Source: Bacillota bacterium (GTDB taxonomy: Bacteria > Bacillota > Limnochordia > DTU087). From it: 62,912 nucleotides of DNA. A model generated the notes under the pieces. The model was not told the DNA's origin, did no database searches, and saw only the letters and a list, made by a program, of their open reading frames with translations. Positions 40,238 through 52,402 of this stretch are shown in pieces. The stretch is from contig JAAZMF010000043.1 in the NCBI GenBank assembly GCA_012798955.1, positions 1-62,912 of the forward strand. The letters are read 5' to 3'. The number at the start of each line of letters is the position of its first letter. The first letter of the stretch is position 1. Both the position numbers and the translations under genes were made by a program.

Positions 40238-41034
40238 GGATCGTGCTCCTTGTCATACGCTATCACTCTAATCGGCCAACCCCGCCCTCCTGCTCCACTC
40301 TCTAAGGTTTTCGCCAACTCGGATGCAAAGATTGCCTCTGTTCCAAAATGCCCCCCATCTATAAGGGCTAAGGGGGTATCAAGCACCTCCATAGCCGTGT
40401 GGTATTTAACATCACCTGTGACTAATACATCGGCTCCAGCCTGGAGTGCCACCGGCCAAAGATGTGAGCCACTACCGCAACTAACAGCTACTTTTCGGAT
40501 AAGCCGCTCCCCATCCCCTAGAAATCGTATTGCTTCGATACGCAAGGCCTCTTGAACATATACAGCAAAATTATGCAACCTTTGGGGACTAGAAAGCTCC
40601 CCAATTCGCCCATAGCCTGCTGCCATTCCATCTATAGGTGATGGACGCTCCTGCAATATCTCGATGTTATTTAGACCAAGGGCCCGGGCTAGCCAATCAT
40701 TGAGTCCGCCCAAGGCTTGATCTACATTGGTATGGGCTACATAAAGTGATATATGGTGAGTCAGCAATTTACCAATAATGCGACCCGGTAAACTTTTATA
40801 GGTAATACTTTTCAAGGGGGTGAAAATCAGAGGGTGATGGGCGATGATTAAATCGACCCCCATCTCCACAGCATAGTTGACAGCCGCGTCGGTAACGGTT
40901 AGGCAGGTCATGATAGTGCGACATGTCACGCAAGGGGCACCGATCTGAAGCCCGACATTATCCCACTCTTCGGCAAGGCCCGGTGGAAAGTGCTCCTCTA
41001 GGAAATTTATGATATCTGATACCGAAACCACCAA
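40222..41034 (-). CDS. Nif3-like dinuclear metal centre protein
   Basis: EEWDNVGLQIG, DLIIAHHPLIFTPLKSI, YVAHTNVDQALGGLNDWLA, GGHFGTEA. Start ~41034 after AAGGAG. Confidence 0.92.
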   Translation of the reverse strand: MVVSVSDIINFLEEHFPPGLAEEWDNVGLQIGAPCVTCRTIMTCLTVTDAAVNYAVEMGVDLIIAHHPLIFTPLKSITYKSLPGRIIGKLLTHHISLYVAHTNVDQALGGLNDWLARALGLNNIEILQERPSPIDGMAAGYGRIGELSSPQRLHNFAVYVQEALRIEAIRFLGDGERLIRKVAVSCGSGSHLWPVALQAGADVLVTGDVKYHTAMEVLDTPLALIDGGHFGTEAIFASELAKTLESGAGGRGWPIRVIAYDKEHDPWKGV

Positions 41035-41114
41035 TTCACCATCTCCTTGAACCCACAAGCCATGTGTTCATCTTGATTGCTCCTTCTCGATTTCCCCCGA
41101 ATATCCTCCTAGAA

Positions 41115-41147
41115 AACAACAAGCCGCTCCTAAATGGAACGGCTCGT
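41115..41147 (-). terminator. Terminator downstream of the DUF4384/PEGA gene
   Basis: Minus strand AGCCGTTCC-attta-GGAGCGGCT tgttgttttct. Confidence 0.7.
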
Positions 41148-41234
41148 CGCGTTACTATATGCTCTGTTGTCGGGAATTCGACATCATAGCATCTTGTATA
41201 CCATAGGACTAGTGTCCTACCTCTGCCCTATGCC

Positions 41235-42032
41235 CTAGAGCTTGATCTCAAAATCAAACCGTACACTACCTTCTGAACGACGCTTAAGGGCGTCTAGCCG
41301 CACTACCCATCTACCATTCTCACTATATTGATCTACAACAATGTCCCGCACTGCCACTTTGTAACCGCTCTTTAGAGCAACTAACTGATGCTCTCCAGGC
41401 TCTAGATCAAGTCTTTGAGGTAGATCCCCGGCATAGACACCATCTACATAGAGGGTAACGCCGGATAGGCTGGAATCCACATCCATCCGTATGGTCCGAG
41501 GTCTTTCCGGCAAAATCTGCAAAGAGGTCATGTCCATGGCCCAATCTTCACCGGAAAGCGCAAGACGCCGTCGTAAACGAGACAAAAGCCGCTCTACACC
41601 TTTTTCTCTAAGCAATTCCGGATAATCTACCGGGCCGTTCCGGGTAGCCACAATAAGTAATGTTTCTTCTCCTGTCGGAGGCGCCGCTAGGATTTCATAC
41701 CCATCGGGCACCCGATAGACCCTATTTCTACGGGCATAATCATTGGATTGGTGGCGGTTGGGAAACAGCTTAGTGATATTGCCATTGGGATCAATATCGA
41801 ATATGGTCACAAAGGCATTCTCACTAACTTCAAAGTACAACTGCACCTGTTCTCCCACACGATAACTCGGCCTCGTGCCACCCTTATCTGCCCATATCCG
41901 CACATCTAGATCTGTCTTGTCTGGATTAATTATCAAAGATTTCGTTTGGGGATCTGCATAGGCGCTCACAGCACAAAGGCTTAGCAAGGCCACCACTATC
42001 AGTATCCCGCACCAACGCCTCATATTTGCCAC
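41235..42032 (-). CDS. Secreted DUF4384 + PEGA domain protein
   Basis: Signal peptide; YRVGEQVQLYFEVSENAFVTIFDIDPNGNITKLFPN (DUF4384-like), C-terminal PEGA-like GVTLYVDGVYAGDLPQRLDLEPGEHQLVALKSGY. Confidence 0.8.
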   Translation of the reverse strand: MANMRRWCGILIVVALLSLCAVSAYADPQTKSLIINPDKTDLDVRIWADKGGTRPSYRVGEQVQLYFEVSENAFVTIFDIDPNGNITKLFPNRHQSNDYARRNRVYRVPDGYEILAAPPTGEETLLIVATRNGPVDYPELLREKGVERLLSRLRRRLALSGEDWAMDMTSLQILPERPRTIRMDVDSSLSGVTLYVDGVYAGDLPQRLDLEPGEHQLVALKSGYKVAVRDIVVDQYSENGRWVVRLDALKRRSEGSVRFDFEIKL

Positions 42033-42281
42033 CTCCGCTTAATTTAAGCCCTACCTATGATCACATTATATCCTATGTTTCAAATATTTGCTAGGAGCCA
42101 CTATGTCATAGGCCATAGGCCATAAAGACCTAGCCTTGGGTCTACATGGCATTTAACCTCATTGTTGTTTGACTTTCCTCTTCCTACAGGTTACAGTAAT
42201 GACATGGTCAGCCGTGCTAGAACTGCTACAAAAGTCACATCATATGTACGGAAATACTGGTAAAGGAGGCTGTGAGAGAAA

Positions 42282-42977
42282 TTGAGGGAGATCTATCAAA
42301 CAACGATTGAATCACTGACCGGGGTCCTACCCATCGTTCTTTTTCTTCTTGCTTTTAACAAATTTGTCCTTCGCTCTCCACTGCAGAACCCCAAGGAAAA
42401 CATTCTGGGGATTGTTGTGGCAGTCATCGGACTTGTCTTGTTTTCCAATGGCCTGCGCATGGGGCTACTACCCTTGGGAGAGACTGTAGGTTTGAACCTA
42501 CCTAAGGATTCACCTGTATGGTTAGTACTTGTCTTTAGCTTCATATTAGGCTTTGGTGTAACAATGGCAGAGCCATCAATGCAGTCTCTAGCCGGGCAAG
42601 TGGAGCAATTAACAGCGGGAGTCTTGCGCAAACCAATCGTCATGACAACGGTTGCTTTGGGTATCGGCACAGGAGTTACCTTGGGCGTGCTGAAGATTAT
42701 ACTACAGATACCCAATTCCCACATGATACTGCCGGCCTTGGGGATTTTAGCCTTATTGGCTTGGCGAGCCCCAACACCAATCATTGGTGTTGCCTTCGAT
42801 GCCTCGGGGGTGACAACAGGCCCTGTGACAGTACCTTTAGTCGTTGCTCTGGGCATCGGGATTGCCACAGCCCTTGGCGGGAGAGATCCATTAATGGATG
42901 GGTTTGGTATCATCGCCCTTTGCCTTGTCTGTCCTACAGTCCTTATGCTACTACTAGGCATAATCTACAAACTTTAG
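42282..42977 (+). CDS. DUF1538 membrane protein
   Basis: GFGVTMAEPSMQSLAGQVE, FDASGVTTGPVTVPLVVALGIG. Confidence 0.85.
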   Translation: MREIYQTTIESLTGVLPIVLFLLAFNKFVLRSPLQNPKENILGIVVAVIGLVLFSNGLRMGLLPLGETVGLNLPKDSPVWLVLVFSFILGFGVTMAEPSMQSLAGQVEQLTAGVLRKPIVMTTVALGIGTGVTLGVLKIILQIPNSHMILPALGILALLAWRAPTPIIGVAFDASGVTTGPVTVPLVVALGIGIATALGGRDPLMDGFGIIALCLVCPTVLMLLLGIIYKL

Positions 42978-42988
42978 GAGTGACTTGT

Positions 42989-43321
42989 ATGAGCTATGAA
43001 GCGATATTTGTCGTGCTTCCCCGGGGAACAGCGGACTCTGTTATGGCCACCGCGAAAAAAGCCGGCGCCAAGGGAGGAACTGTCTTCCTGGCTAGGGGAA
43101 CTGGTGCCAAAGAAGCCAAAACTTTTTTTGGTCTAACAGTGGAAGAGGCCAAAGAAATATTGTTTGTCCTTACTGAAAGGCAAGAGACTGATAGGATTTT
43201 GCAGACCATTATTGATGCGGCCCACTTGGAAAACCCTGGATCGGGAATTGCCTTTGTGCTAGATATCCGCAAGACAGTAGGTCTAGTGTCCCGCCAACCA
43301 GGTGTAGATCCATCAAATTAA
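42989..43321 (+). CDS. P-II-like protein
   Basis: MSYEAIFVVLPRGTADSVMATAKKAGAKGGTVFLARGTG...EILFVLTERQETDRILQTII...GSGIAFVLDI; ferredoxin-like PII fold pattern, 11 nt downstream of DUF1538. Confidence 0.75.
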   Translation: MSYEAIFVVLPRGTADSVMATAKKAGAKGGTVFLARGTGAKEAKTFFGLTVEEAKEILFVLTERQETDRILQTIIDAAHLENPGSGIAFVLDIRKTVGLVSRQPGVDPSN

Positions 43322-43377
43322 TGGGCAACCATAGGCGAAGGCGAGGCTAATGGCACTATAAGACATGTAAGATCCTC

Positions 43378-43403
43378 GAGGGGCCGGTGAAAACCGGCCC
43401 CTC
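43378..43403. terminator. GAAA-tetraloop hairpin in convergent intergenic region
   Basis: GAGGGGCCGGT-GAAA-ACCGGCCCCTC, 11-bp perfect stem. Confidence 0.7.
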
Positions 43404-43406
43404 TCC

Positions 43407-43431
43407 ATCAGAATCGTCGTCTGATTCTGAT
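43407..43431. repeat. Second perfect hairpin
   Basis: ATCAGAATC-gtcgtct-GATTCTGAT, 9-bp arms. Confidence 0.75.
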
Positions 43432-43446
43432 CACACGTCCATCACT

Positions 43447-46560
<3,114 letters not shown>

Positions 46561-46673
46561 TTATGTCCCGCCCCGCTTTTCAGCAACTATCAATATGGAA
46601 TATTTTCTTGATTTATTTGGTAACTCCTGCCGAGCCCGTTTCCTGCCTTCGTCAGGAAATCCACTGGATCCCA

Positions 46674-46702
46674 AAAAGGGCGAGAGCCTAAAGCTCCGCC
46701 CC
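46674..46702 (-). terminator. Terminator downstream of the SIMPL gene
   Basis: Minus strand GGGCGGAGC-tttag-GCTCTCGCCC TTTTT (one bulge). Confidence 0.75.
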
Positions 46703-46809
46703 TATTGGTTTCTTGATCCACATTGCCTGCGCTAAGCATCGTCCGATCACAGCAACCATCATAGCAACCCATTGTCTTGCATTCAGTGACGTTGTCTGAC
46801 TTTCTTACC

Positions 46810-47526
46810 CTATTTCGTAGCAAAAGTAGCATGGGCCGTCACGCTGATCTGCTTACGCTTGGTTGACGTATCGTGGATACCCCCACTTGATACCTCAGTA
46901 GAATGTGGCTGGGTGATCTGAAAGACCCCCTGGCGCAGTGTTCTCAATTTGCCTAATTGCATGTCGGTACCCTTAAGCATCTCTAACGCACGTTCCTTGG
47001 CGTTTTGGGTAGCCTCAGCCACCATGTTCTTTTTCAGATCATCGATATTCGAGTAGAAATACTCCAGTTGAGTCCTGTAGATATTAATATTGCCATCAAG
47101 CATCGGGATCACGTTTAGCGCAAGATCATCTATAGTATCTACATCTTTGGTGATCACATAGATTTCCTGCTCCAAGCGATAGCCCTCTACTCCGCTTTGC
47201 CCATATCGCTCATATACGTTGGGGGGAATAATGCTGATTTGATCGCGTTTTACCCCCCGTTCAGTCAAGAAGGCGATCAACTCCTGTGAAGACTCATAGA
47301 GTCGACGTCTGCCACCAGGTAGATCCCCTAGGTCAGACAGTTCTGTAATGGTCATGGACAGTTTGACAGTATCTGACTCATATTGCTTCGAGGCTATCCC
47401 CACTACAGTGATGGTTTGCTGCGGTTTGCGGGACTCAAAGAAGAAGACACTAAACACCAACGAGGCCAGGATGATGGAGATTCCCAATATGGCCGCCATC
47501 TTACCATACTCCTTCATATTTTCCAC
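46810..47526 (-). CDS. SIMPL (DUF541) domain protein
   Basis: N-terminal TM, ITVVGIASKQYESDTVKLSMTITEL, AEATQNAKERALEMLKG. Confidence 0.85.
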   Translation of the reverse strand: MENMKEYGKMAAILGISIILASLVFSVFFFESRKPQQTITVVGIASKQYESDTVKLSMTITELSDLGDLPGGRRRLYESSQELIAFLTERGVKRDQISIIPPNVYERYGQSGVEGYRLEQEIYVITKDVDTIDDLALNVIPMLDGNINIYRTQLEYFYSNIDDLKKNMVAEATQNAKERALEMLKGTDMQLGKLRTLRQGVFQITQPHSTEVSSGGIHDTSTKRKQISVTAHATFATK

Positions 47527-47846
47527 CTCCCCTACACCTTATTTTCCTTGCAAAACTCACTGTCTTCATTACTAGGATATCATAGGCCCAGAATACCACA
47601 AGTGCAGTCCACTGGAAATACTGTACCTAGAAAAAATACTGCTGAGGCTTAGCATATCTCCTCAATTGAGCCTAAGGGATTAACCTGGGGTGCCTTTCAT
47701 CACATATGATTCAAATACGGCAAACCCCCAAAGGGTGTATCCCTTCAGGGGTGTTTTCCATCTTCGGCAAGATTTTTTTGGTCATATTTTGGTGGTAGGT
47801 TATACCCCATAAAGTTACTACCACTTATCCTGTAACCTGCTTTGCT

Positions 47847-47921
47847 TGGTGGGCCCTGCAGGATTCGAACCTGCGACCAAGGGATTATGAGTCCCCTGCT
47901 CTACCGCTGAGCTAAGGGCCC
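47847..47921 (-). tRNA. tRNA with CAU anticodon (elongator Met or tRNA-Ile2)
   Basis: GGGCCCTTAGCTCAGCGGTAGAGCAGGGGACTCATAATCCCTTGGTCGCAGGTTCGAATCCTGCAGGGCCCACCA. Confidence 0.93.
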
Positions 47922-47927
47922 AATAAA

Positions 47928-48002
47928 TGGCTCCCCGGGTTGGATTCGAACCAACAACCACCCGGTTAACAGCCGGGTGCTCTACCATTGAGCTACCGAG
48001 GA
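47928..48002 (-). tRNA. tRNA-Asn (GTT)
   Basis: TCCTCGGTAGCTCAATGGTAGAGCACCCGGCTGTTAACCGGGTGGTTGTTGGTTCGAATCCAACCCGGGGAGCCA. Confidence 0.95.
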
Positions 48003-48144
48003 ATGCCAACGACGTTACTATTATAATGCATATTGCTCAAGCAGTCAACTAGTTCCCGCCCGCCTATGGCCGAAGCATGCTATCAGGCGCCATAACCCTC
48101 GCCAGGGGTCAGCCCAAGGATATAGCCCTGGGCTAGCCCCTCTT

Positions 48145-49251
48145 CTACTCAAGAAAATCTTTAAGTTTTTTGCTGCGGCTAGGATGCCTTAGCTTGCGTA
48201 ACGCCTTAGCCTCTATCTGGCGAATGCGCTCTCTCGTTACACCAAAGACTTGCCCAACTTCCTCTAGCGTGCGGGAGCGACCATCATCTAGACCAAACCG
48301 CAAGCGTAGCACCATCTCTTCCCGCTCTGTAAGACTATCAAGTACATCTTCAAGCTGCTCCCTTAGCATCATGAATGATGCGGCATCTGCTGGAGCGGGC
48401 GCATCCTGGTCCTCAATAAAATCACCAAGGTGGCTATCTTCTTCTTCGCCGATGGGCGTCTCCAAAGACACTGGCTCCTGGGCTATCTTAAGAATCTCTC
48501 TAACCCGTTCCTCTGTAAGACCCATCTCTTCTGCGATCTCTTCAGGCGTCGGATCCCTGCCTAATTCTTGCACCAATTGCCGATTGACCCTGATAAGCTT
48601 ATTGATCGTCTCCACCATGTGGACGGGAATCCGAATTGTCCTAGCCTGATCAGCTATAGCCCGGGTAATGGCCTGCCTGATCCACCAAGTGGCATAGGTG
48701 CTGAATTTGAACCCCTTACGATAGTCGAATTTCTCCACTGCCTTGATCAAGCCAAGGTTACCTTCTTGGATCAAATCCAAAAACAGCATGCCTCGGCCCA
48801 CATAACGCTTAGCAATACTGACCACCAAACGCAAGTTTGCCTCTGCCAATCGCCGCTTTGCCATCTCGTCGCCAGCTTCTATGCGCTTGGCCAGTTCCAC
48901 TTCTTCCTCAGCAGTTAGGAGGGGCACCCTACCGATTTCCTTAAGGTACATCCGTACCGGATCATCAAGCCCTACACCCTCCGGTATGGAAAAATCAGTT
49001 TCGTCTTGCTCCTCTGTTCTCTCATCTTTGTCGGTAGTGTCATCATCGTCATCGTCATCGTCAGTTTCCGAAATAACGTCAATACCAAGGGTGGAAAACT
49101 GCTCATAGATATCGTCAATCTGATCGGGGGTAAGCTCAATCTCCTGCAAAGCATCCATAATCTCTTTGTAGGTAAGAACACCCTTTTTCTTGCCCTTATC
49201 CAGTAAAATCTTTACGTTCTCTATATTTGCAGTACCATTGTCATTGCTCAC
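48145..49251 (-). CDS. rpoD: RNA polymerase primary sigma factor RpoD/SigA
   Basis: [79 protein letters not shown]. Confidence 0.98.
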   Translation of the reverse strand: MSNDNGTANIENVKILLDKGKKKGVLTYKEIMDALQEIELTPDQIDDIYEQFSTLGIDVISETDDDDDDDDTTDKDERTEEQDETDFSIPEGVGLDDPVRMYLKEIGRVPLLTAEEEVELAKRIEAGDEMAKRRLAEANLRLVVSIAKRYVGRGMLFLDLIQEGNLGLIKAVEKFDYRKGFKFSTYATWWIRQAITRAIADQARTIRIPVHMVETINKLIRVNRQLVQELGRDPTPEEIAEEMGLTEERVREILKIAQEPVSLETPIGEEEDSHLGDFIEDQDAPAPADAASFMMLREQLEDVLDSLTEREEMVLRLRFGLDDGRSRTLEEVGQVFGVTRERIRQIEAKALRKLRHPSRSKKLKDFLE

Positions 49252-49337
49252 CGTGCTCCCCCCTTCCCACAACCTCTAATAGATAAGCCACGTCTTGACC
49301 CCTTCTATGATGATATATGATGGCAATCTCCCTTAGA

Positions 49338-51227
49338 TCAATGTGACTTGGAGAACTCCCTAGTAATCTCTTCCCTTACTTGCCGATATCTAATCAACAA
49401 ATGATCTAATTGGGCGCCTAAATCTTCTTCTGTAGGTTTATGCTCCACCCGTTCAACTTGATCTTCTAGCCTTCTTAACCCTTCTCTTAGTTGCATTATC
49501 TGAAGCCGCCGCACATAGTGCATACATGCCTGGGTTGGTGGTAAACTTGCCTTGGAGGCCAATAAGTCAGTAATCAACCCATGCACACTGTCGTCCTTAG
49601 CAAAATCAAAGACCGCTCCACTATTGCCCAATTGTCCCGCCCGCTGGCAAGCAAACAAACACTCCATAGTTTTTTGCGCCACAGGGTGCACAAAATCCTC
49701 AGGCTCCAGCACACCATCAACCTTTTCTACCAAATATCCTTCATGGAGCAGCATCCGTAGAAGATTGCTCTCTATGGCAGATAATCCGGACCAACTGGGT
49801 GCTATCGTCTTTCTCAAGCTACTAGCACTCTTGGGGCTACCTTTAGCTAGTGTCCCTCTATCTTCCCTATTATTGCTCCTAGTGGAGATTCTATGCCTAG
49901 ACCTGCTTTGAATGCCTGCTTTTTCCTCATATGCCTCTAGCTCTGCCGCTAGCAAATCCTCAGTGACTTTCAATCTAACGGCCGCCCACCGCAAGTATTC
50001 GTTTTGCTCCATGGGACTATCTATTTCCGCCAATATCTCAATAATCCTGCCAGTGGTCTCGACTTTTCCATCAACTGTGGAGAAATCACCCCGGCGAATA
50101 ATGGTAGCAAGCTTGAACTCTGTCAGCCCCACTGCCCCATGCACCAATTCCCCAAATGCCTCGGAACCAAAAGTGCGAACAAAGGTGTCAGGGTCTTCGC
50201 CTCCCGGTAATTCTACCACCCTTACTTTCAGACCTCGATTCCTTAGGACCTCAAGTCCACGCCAAGTCGCTGCTTCACCGGCAGCGTCTCCATCAAAAGC
50301 AATGACCACTTCATCGGTAAACCGCTGTAGCAGCCGGGCTTGGCTATCGGTCAAAGCAGTACCGAGAGATGCCACAGCATTATTGAAACCTGCCTCGTAT
50401 AAGCCGATTACATCCATGAAACCTTCAACTATGATCGCGCAGCCCTGTTCCCGAAAGGCAACCCTAGCCAAATTAAGCCCATACAGATTATTCCCTTTGC
50501 TAAATAACAGTGTCTCTGGCGAGTTAAGGTACTTTGGCTGAGCACCATCTAGCACCCGCCCTCCAAAACCAACCACACGCCCCCGCCAGTCAGAGACAGG
50601 AAACATCAAGCGTCCTCGAAAGCGGTCATAGTGACGATTTTTTTGGCCCTCCAAGGCTAGACCCGCCGCCACGCATTCCTCTACAGCAAACCCTTGGCGC
50701 CCGAGATGGTTGATCAGAGCCTGCCATTCCGGCAGGGCATAGCCCAACCCAAACAGTTGCCTCGTCTCATCTTTAATACCACGGGATGCAAGATATTGCC
50801 GGGCAGAATCCCCTTGATTACCCATAAAATTACTGACAAAAAAACCTTGCGCCACTTCATGGGCCCGCAGTAATCTTGCTTGCTCCGAACGTTGCCTTTT
50901 CTCCCGAGGTGAGCTCGGGGCTCTGGCCACTGTGATGCCTACACGCTCCGCCAATCGCTCAATGGCGTCGACAAAAGGCAGGTTCTCAATGGCCATGATA
51001 AAATTAATCACATTGCCACCGGTTCCACAGCCGAAGCAGTAGTAAAATTGCTCCTCTCCGTTTACATTAAACGACGGGGTCTTTTCCTGGTGAAACGGGC
51101 AACGTCCCTTCCAGTGTTTGCCAGCTTTACGTAGCTCCACATATTCGGAGACAACTGCAACAATATCGTTGCTCTCCCGAATTTCTGTTATGACTGATTC
51201 TGGAATTAGGCCAGACATACTACTCAC
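49338..51227 (-). CDS. dnaG: DNA primase
   Basis: zinc motif CPFHQEKTPSFNV...YYCFGCGTGG; TOPRIM VEGFMDVI..FDGDAAG. Confidence 0.98.
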   Translation of the reverse strand: MSSMSGLIPESVITEIRESNDIVAVVSEYVELRKAGKHWKGRCPFHQEKTPSFNVNGEEQFYYCFGCGTGGNVINFIMAIENLPFVDAIERLAERVGITVARAPSSPREKRQRSEQARLLRAHEVAQGFFVSNFMGNQGDSARQYLASRGIKDETRQLFGLGYALPEWQALINHLGRQGFAVEECVAAGLALEGQKNRHYDRFRGRLMFPVSDWRGRVVGFGGRVLDGAQPKYLNSPETLLFSKGNNLYGLNLARVAFREQGCAIIVEGFMDVIGLYEAGFNNAVASLGTALTDSQARLLQRFTDEVVIAFDGDAAGEAATWRGLEVLRNRGLKVRVVELPGGEDPDTFVRTFGSEAFGELVHGAVGLTEFKLATIIRRGDFSTVDGKVETTGRIIEILAEIDSPMEQNEYLRWAAVRLKVTEDLLAAELEAYEEKAGIQSRSRHRISTRSNNREDRGTLAKGSPKSASSLRKTIAPSWSGLSAIESNLLRMLLHEGYLVEKVDGVLEPEDFVHPVAQKTMECLFACQRAGQLGNSGAVFDFAKDDSVHGLITDLLASKASLPPTQACMHYVRRLQIMQLREGLRRLEDQVERVEHKPTEEDLGAQLDHLLIRYRQVREEITREFSKSH

Positions 51228-51267
51228 CCCGCCTGATGCGTGTTGGCTCCCCTATGTATTTTCTGTT

Positions 51268-52269
51268 TCACTGTGACCAGGCCTTGGGCAGGAAAAGTTT
51301 CTCATATTCAGCTAGAGCATAGCGATCTGTCATACCTGCTATATAATCTGCAACTACTCGACTAAGCTCATGATCCGGGCCCTCCCGCCATTCAATAGGT
51401 AGAGCTTTAGGCGCCCTAAGGTAATACTCAAATAAACGAGAGATAAGGCCGTGGATTTTCTCTTTCTCCCGCTGGGCACTGGGGGCAACATATATGTTTT
51501 CAAAAAGAAACGTCCGTAGCCGGGAAGTTGCACACGCAACCTCCGGAGACATCTGAATCTTTGGCCGTCCATCGCTAGCCTCGATCAAATCCTTAACCAT
51601 TCTGTCAATGCGCCGGGTACGACCTTTGCCTAGTACTTGAAGGCATTTGGTAGGCAAGTCTTCCTCCTCGAGCAACCCGGCACGGATGGCATCATCGATA
51701 TCATGATTAATATAAGCAATCCGATCACAAATCTTCACCACTTGACCCTCTAGGGTCAAGGGCTCCTCATCGCCTGTATGCCGCAAAATGCCGTCTTTCA
51801 CCTCATAAGTAAGGTTCAGCCCCACCAGATCTCCGTGGCGTTCAACCACTTCTACCACCCGTAAGCTCTGCTCATTATGGCGAAACCCCGGCAAAAGCGC
51901 ATCCAAGGCAGATTCACCTGCATGTCCAAAAGGAGTATGACCAAGATCGTGACCCAATGCGATGGCCTCGGTAAGCTCCTCATTGAGCCGTATTGCTCGG
52001 GCTACAGTCCTAGATATCTGAGCCACTTCCAACGTATGGGTTAGCCTAGTCCGATAATGATCCCCTGTGGGCGAGATAAAAACTTGCGTCTTACCGCTTA
52101 GACGACGAAACGCCTTGGAATGTAACACCCGATCTCTATCCCTTTGATACGCGGTGCGGATATCGCATTCCACCTCGGGCCTAGCCCTACCTCTGCTCAA
52201 CCCACTGCGGGCAGCATATGGTGATAGGTATTTACTTTCCCAAGCTTCCTCCTGTAAACGGATTTGCAT
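51268..52269 (-). CDS. dgt: Deoxyguanosinetriphosphate triphosphohydrolase-like protein
   Basis: RVLHSKAFRRLSGKTQVFISPTGDHYRTRLTHTLEVAQISR, ALGHDLGHTPFGHAGE (HD domain). Confidence 0.95.
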   Translation of the reverse strand: MQIRLQEEAWESKYLSPYAARSGLSRGRARPEVECDIRTAYQRDRDRVLHSKAFRRLSGKTQVFISPTGDHYRTRLTHTLEVAQISRTVARAIRLNEELTEAIALGHDLGHTPFGHAGESALDALLPGFRHNEQSLRVVEVVERHGDLVGLNLTYEVKDGILRHTGDEEPLTLEGQVVKICDRIAYINHDIDDAIRAGLLEEEDLPTKCLQVLGKGRTRRIDRMVKDLIEASDGRPKIQMSPEVACATSRLRTFLFENIYVAPSAQREKEKIHGLISRLFEYYLRAPKALPIEWREGPDHELSRVVADYIAGMTDRYALAEYEKLFLPKAWSQ

Positions 52270-52402
52270 ATCTAGCCCCCTAGCATATAGGCTAGGAGTG
52301 CTTTCGACACAGGGGCGAAAATACCTTCCCCCCTAATTAAGAGAAGCCCATGTGTGAGCACGGGCCTCTCCCACTTCACTTACTTAACACCAGCCCTAGA
52401 AC

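Noticed and set aside
42107-42124. cataggccataggccata short repeat upstream of DUF1538
   Set aside because: Only about 2.5 copies of a 7-bp unit; no supporting context
42296-42961. 221-aa minus-strand ORF
   Set aside because: Antisense to DUF1538; Pro/Thr/Lys-rich shadow translation
46590-46832. 80-aa minus-strand ORF
   Set aside because: Spans the SIMPL terminator and overlaps the SIMPL 3' end; no supporting SD or homology
49912-50541. 209-aa plus-strand ORF
   Set aside because: Antisense to dnaG, Ser/Pro-rich shadow ORF without SD or family motif
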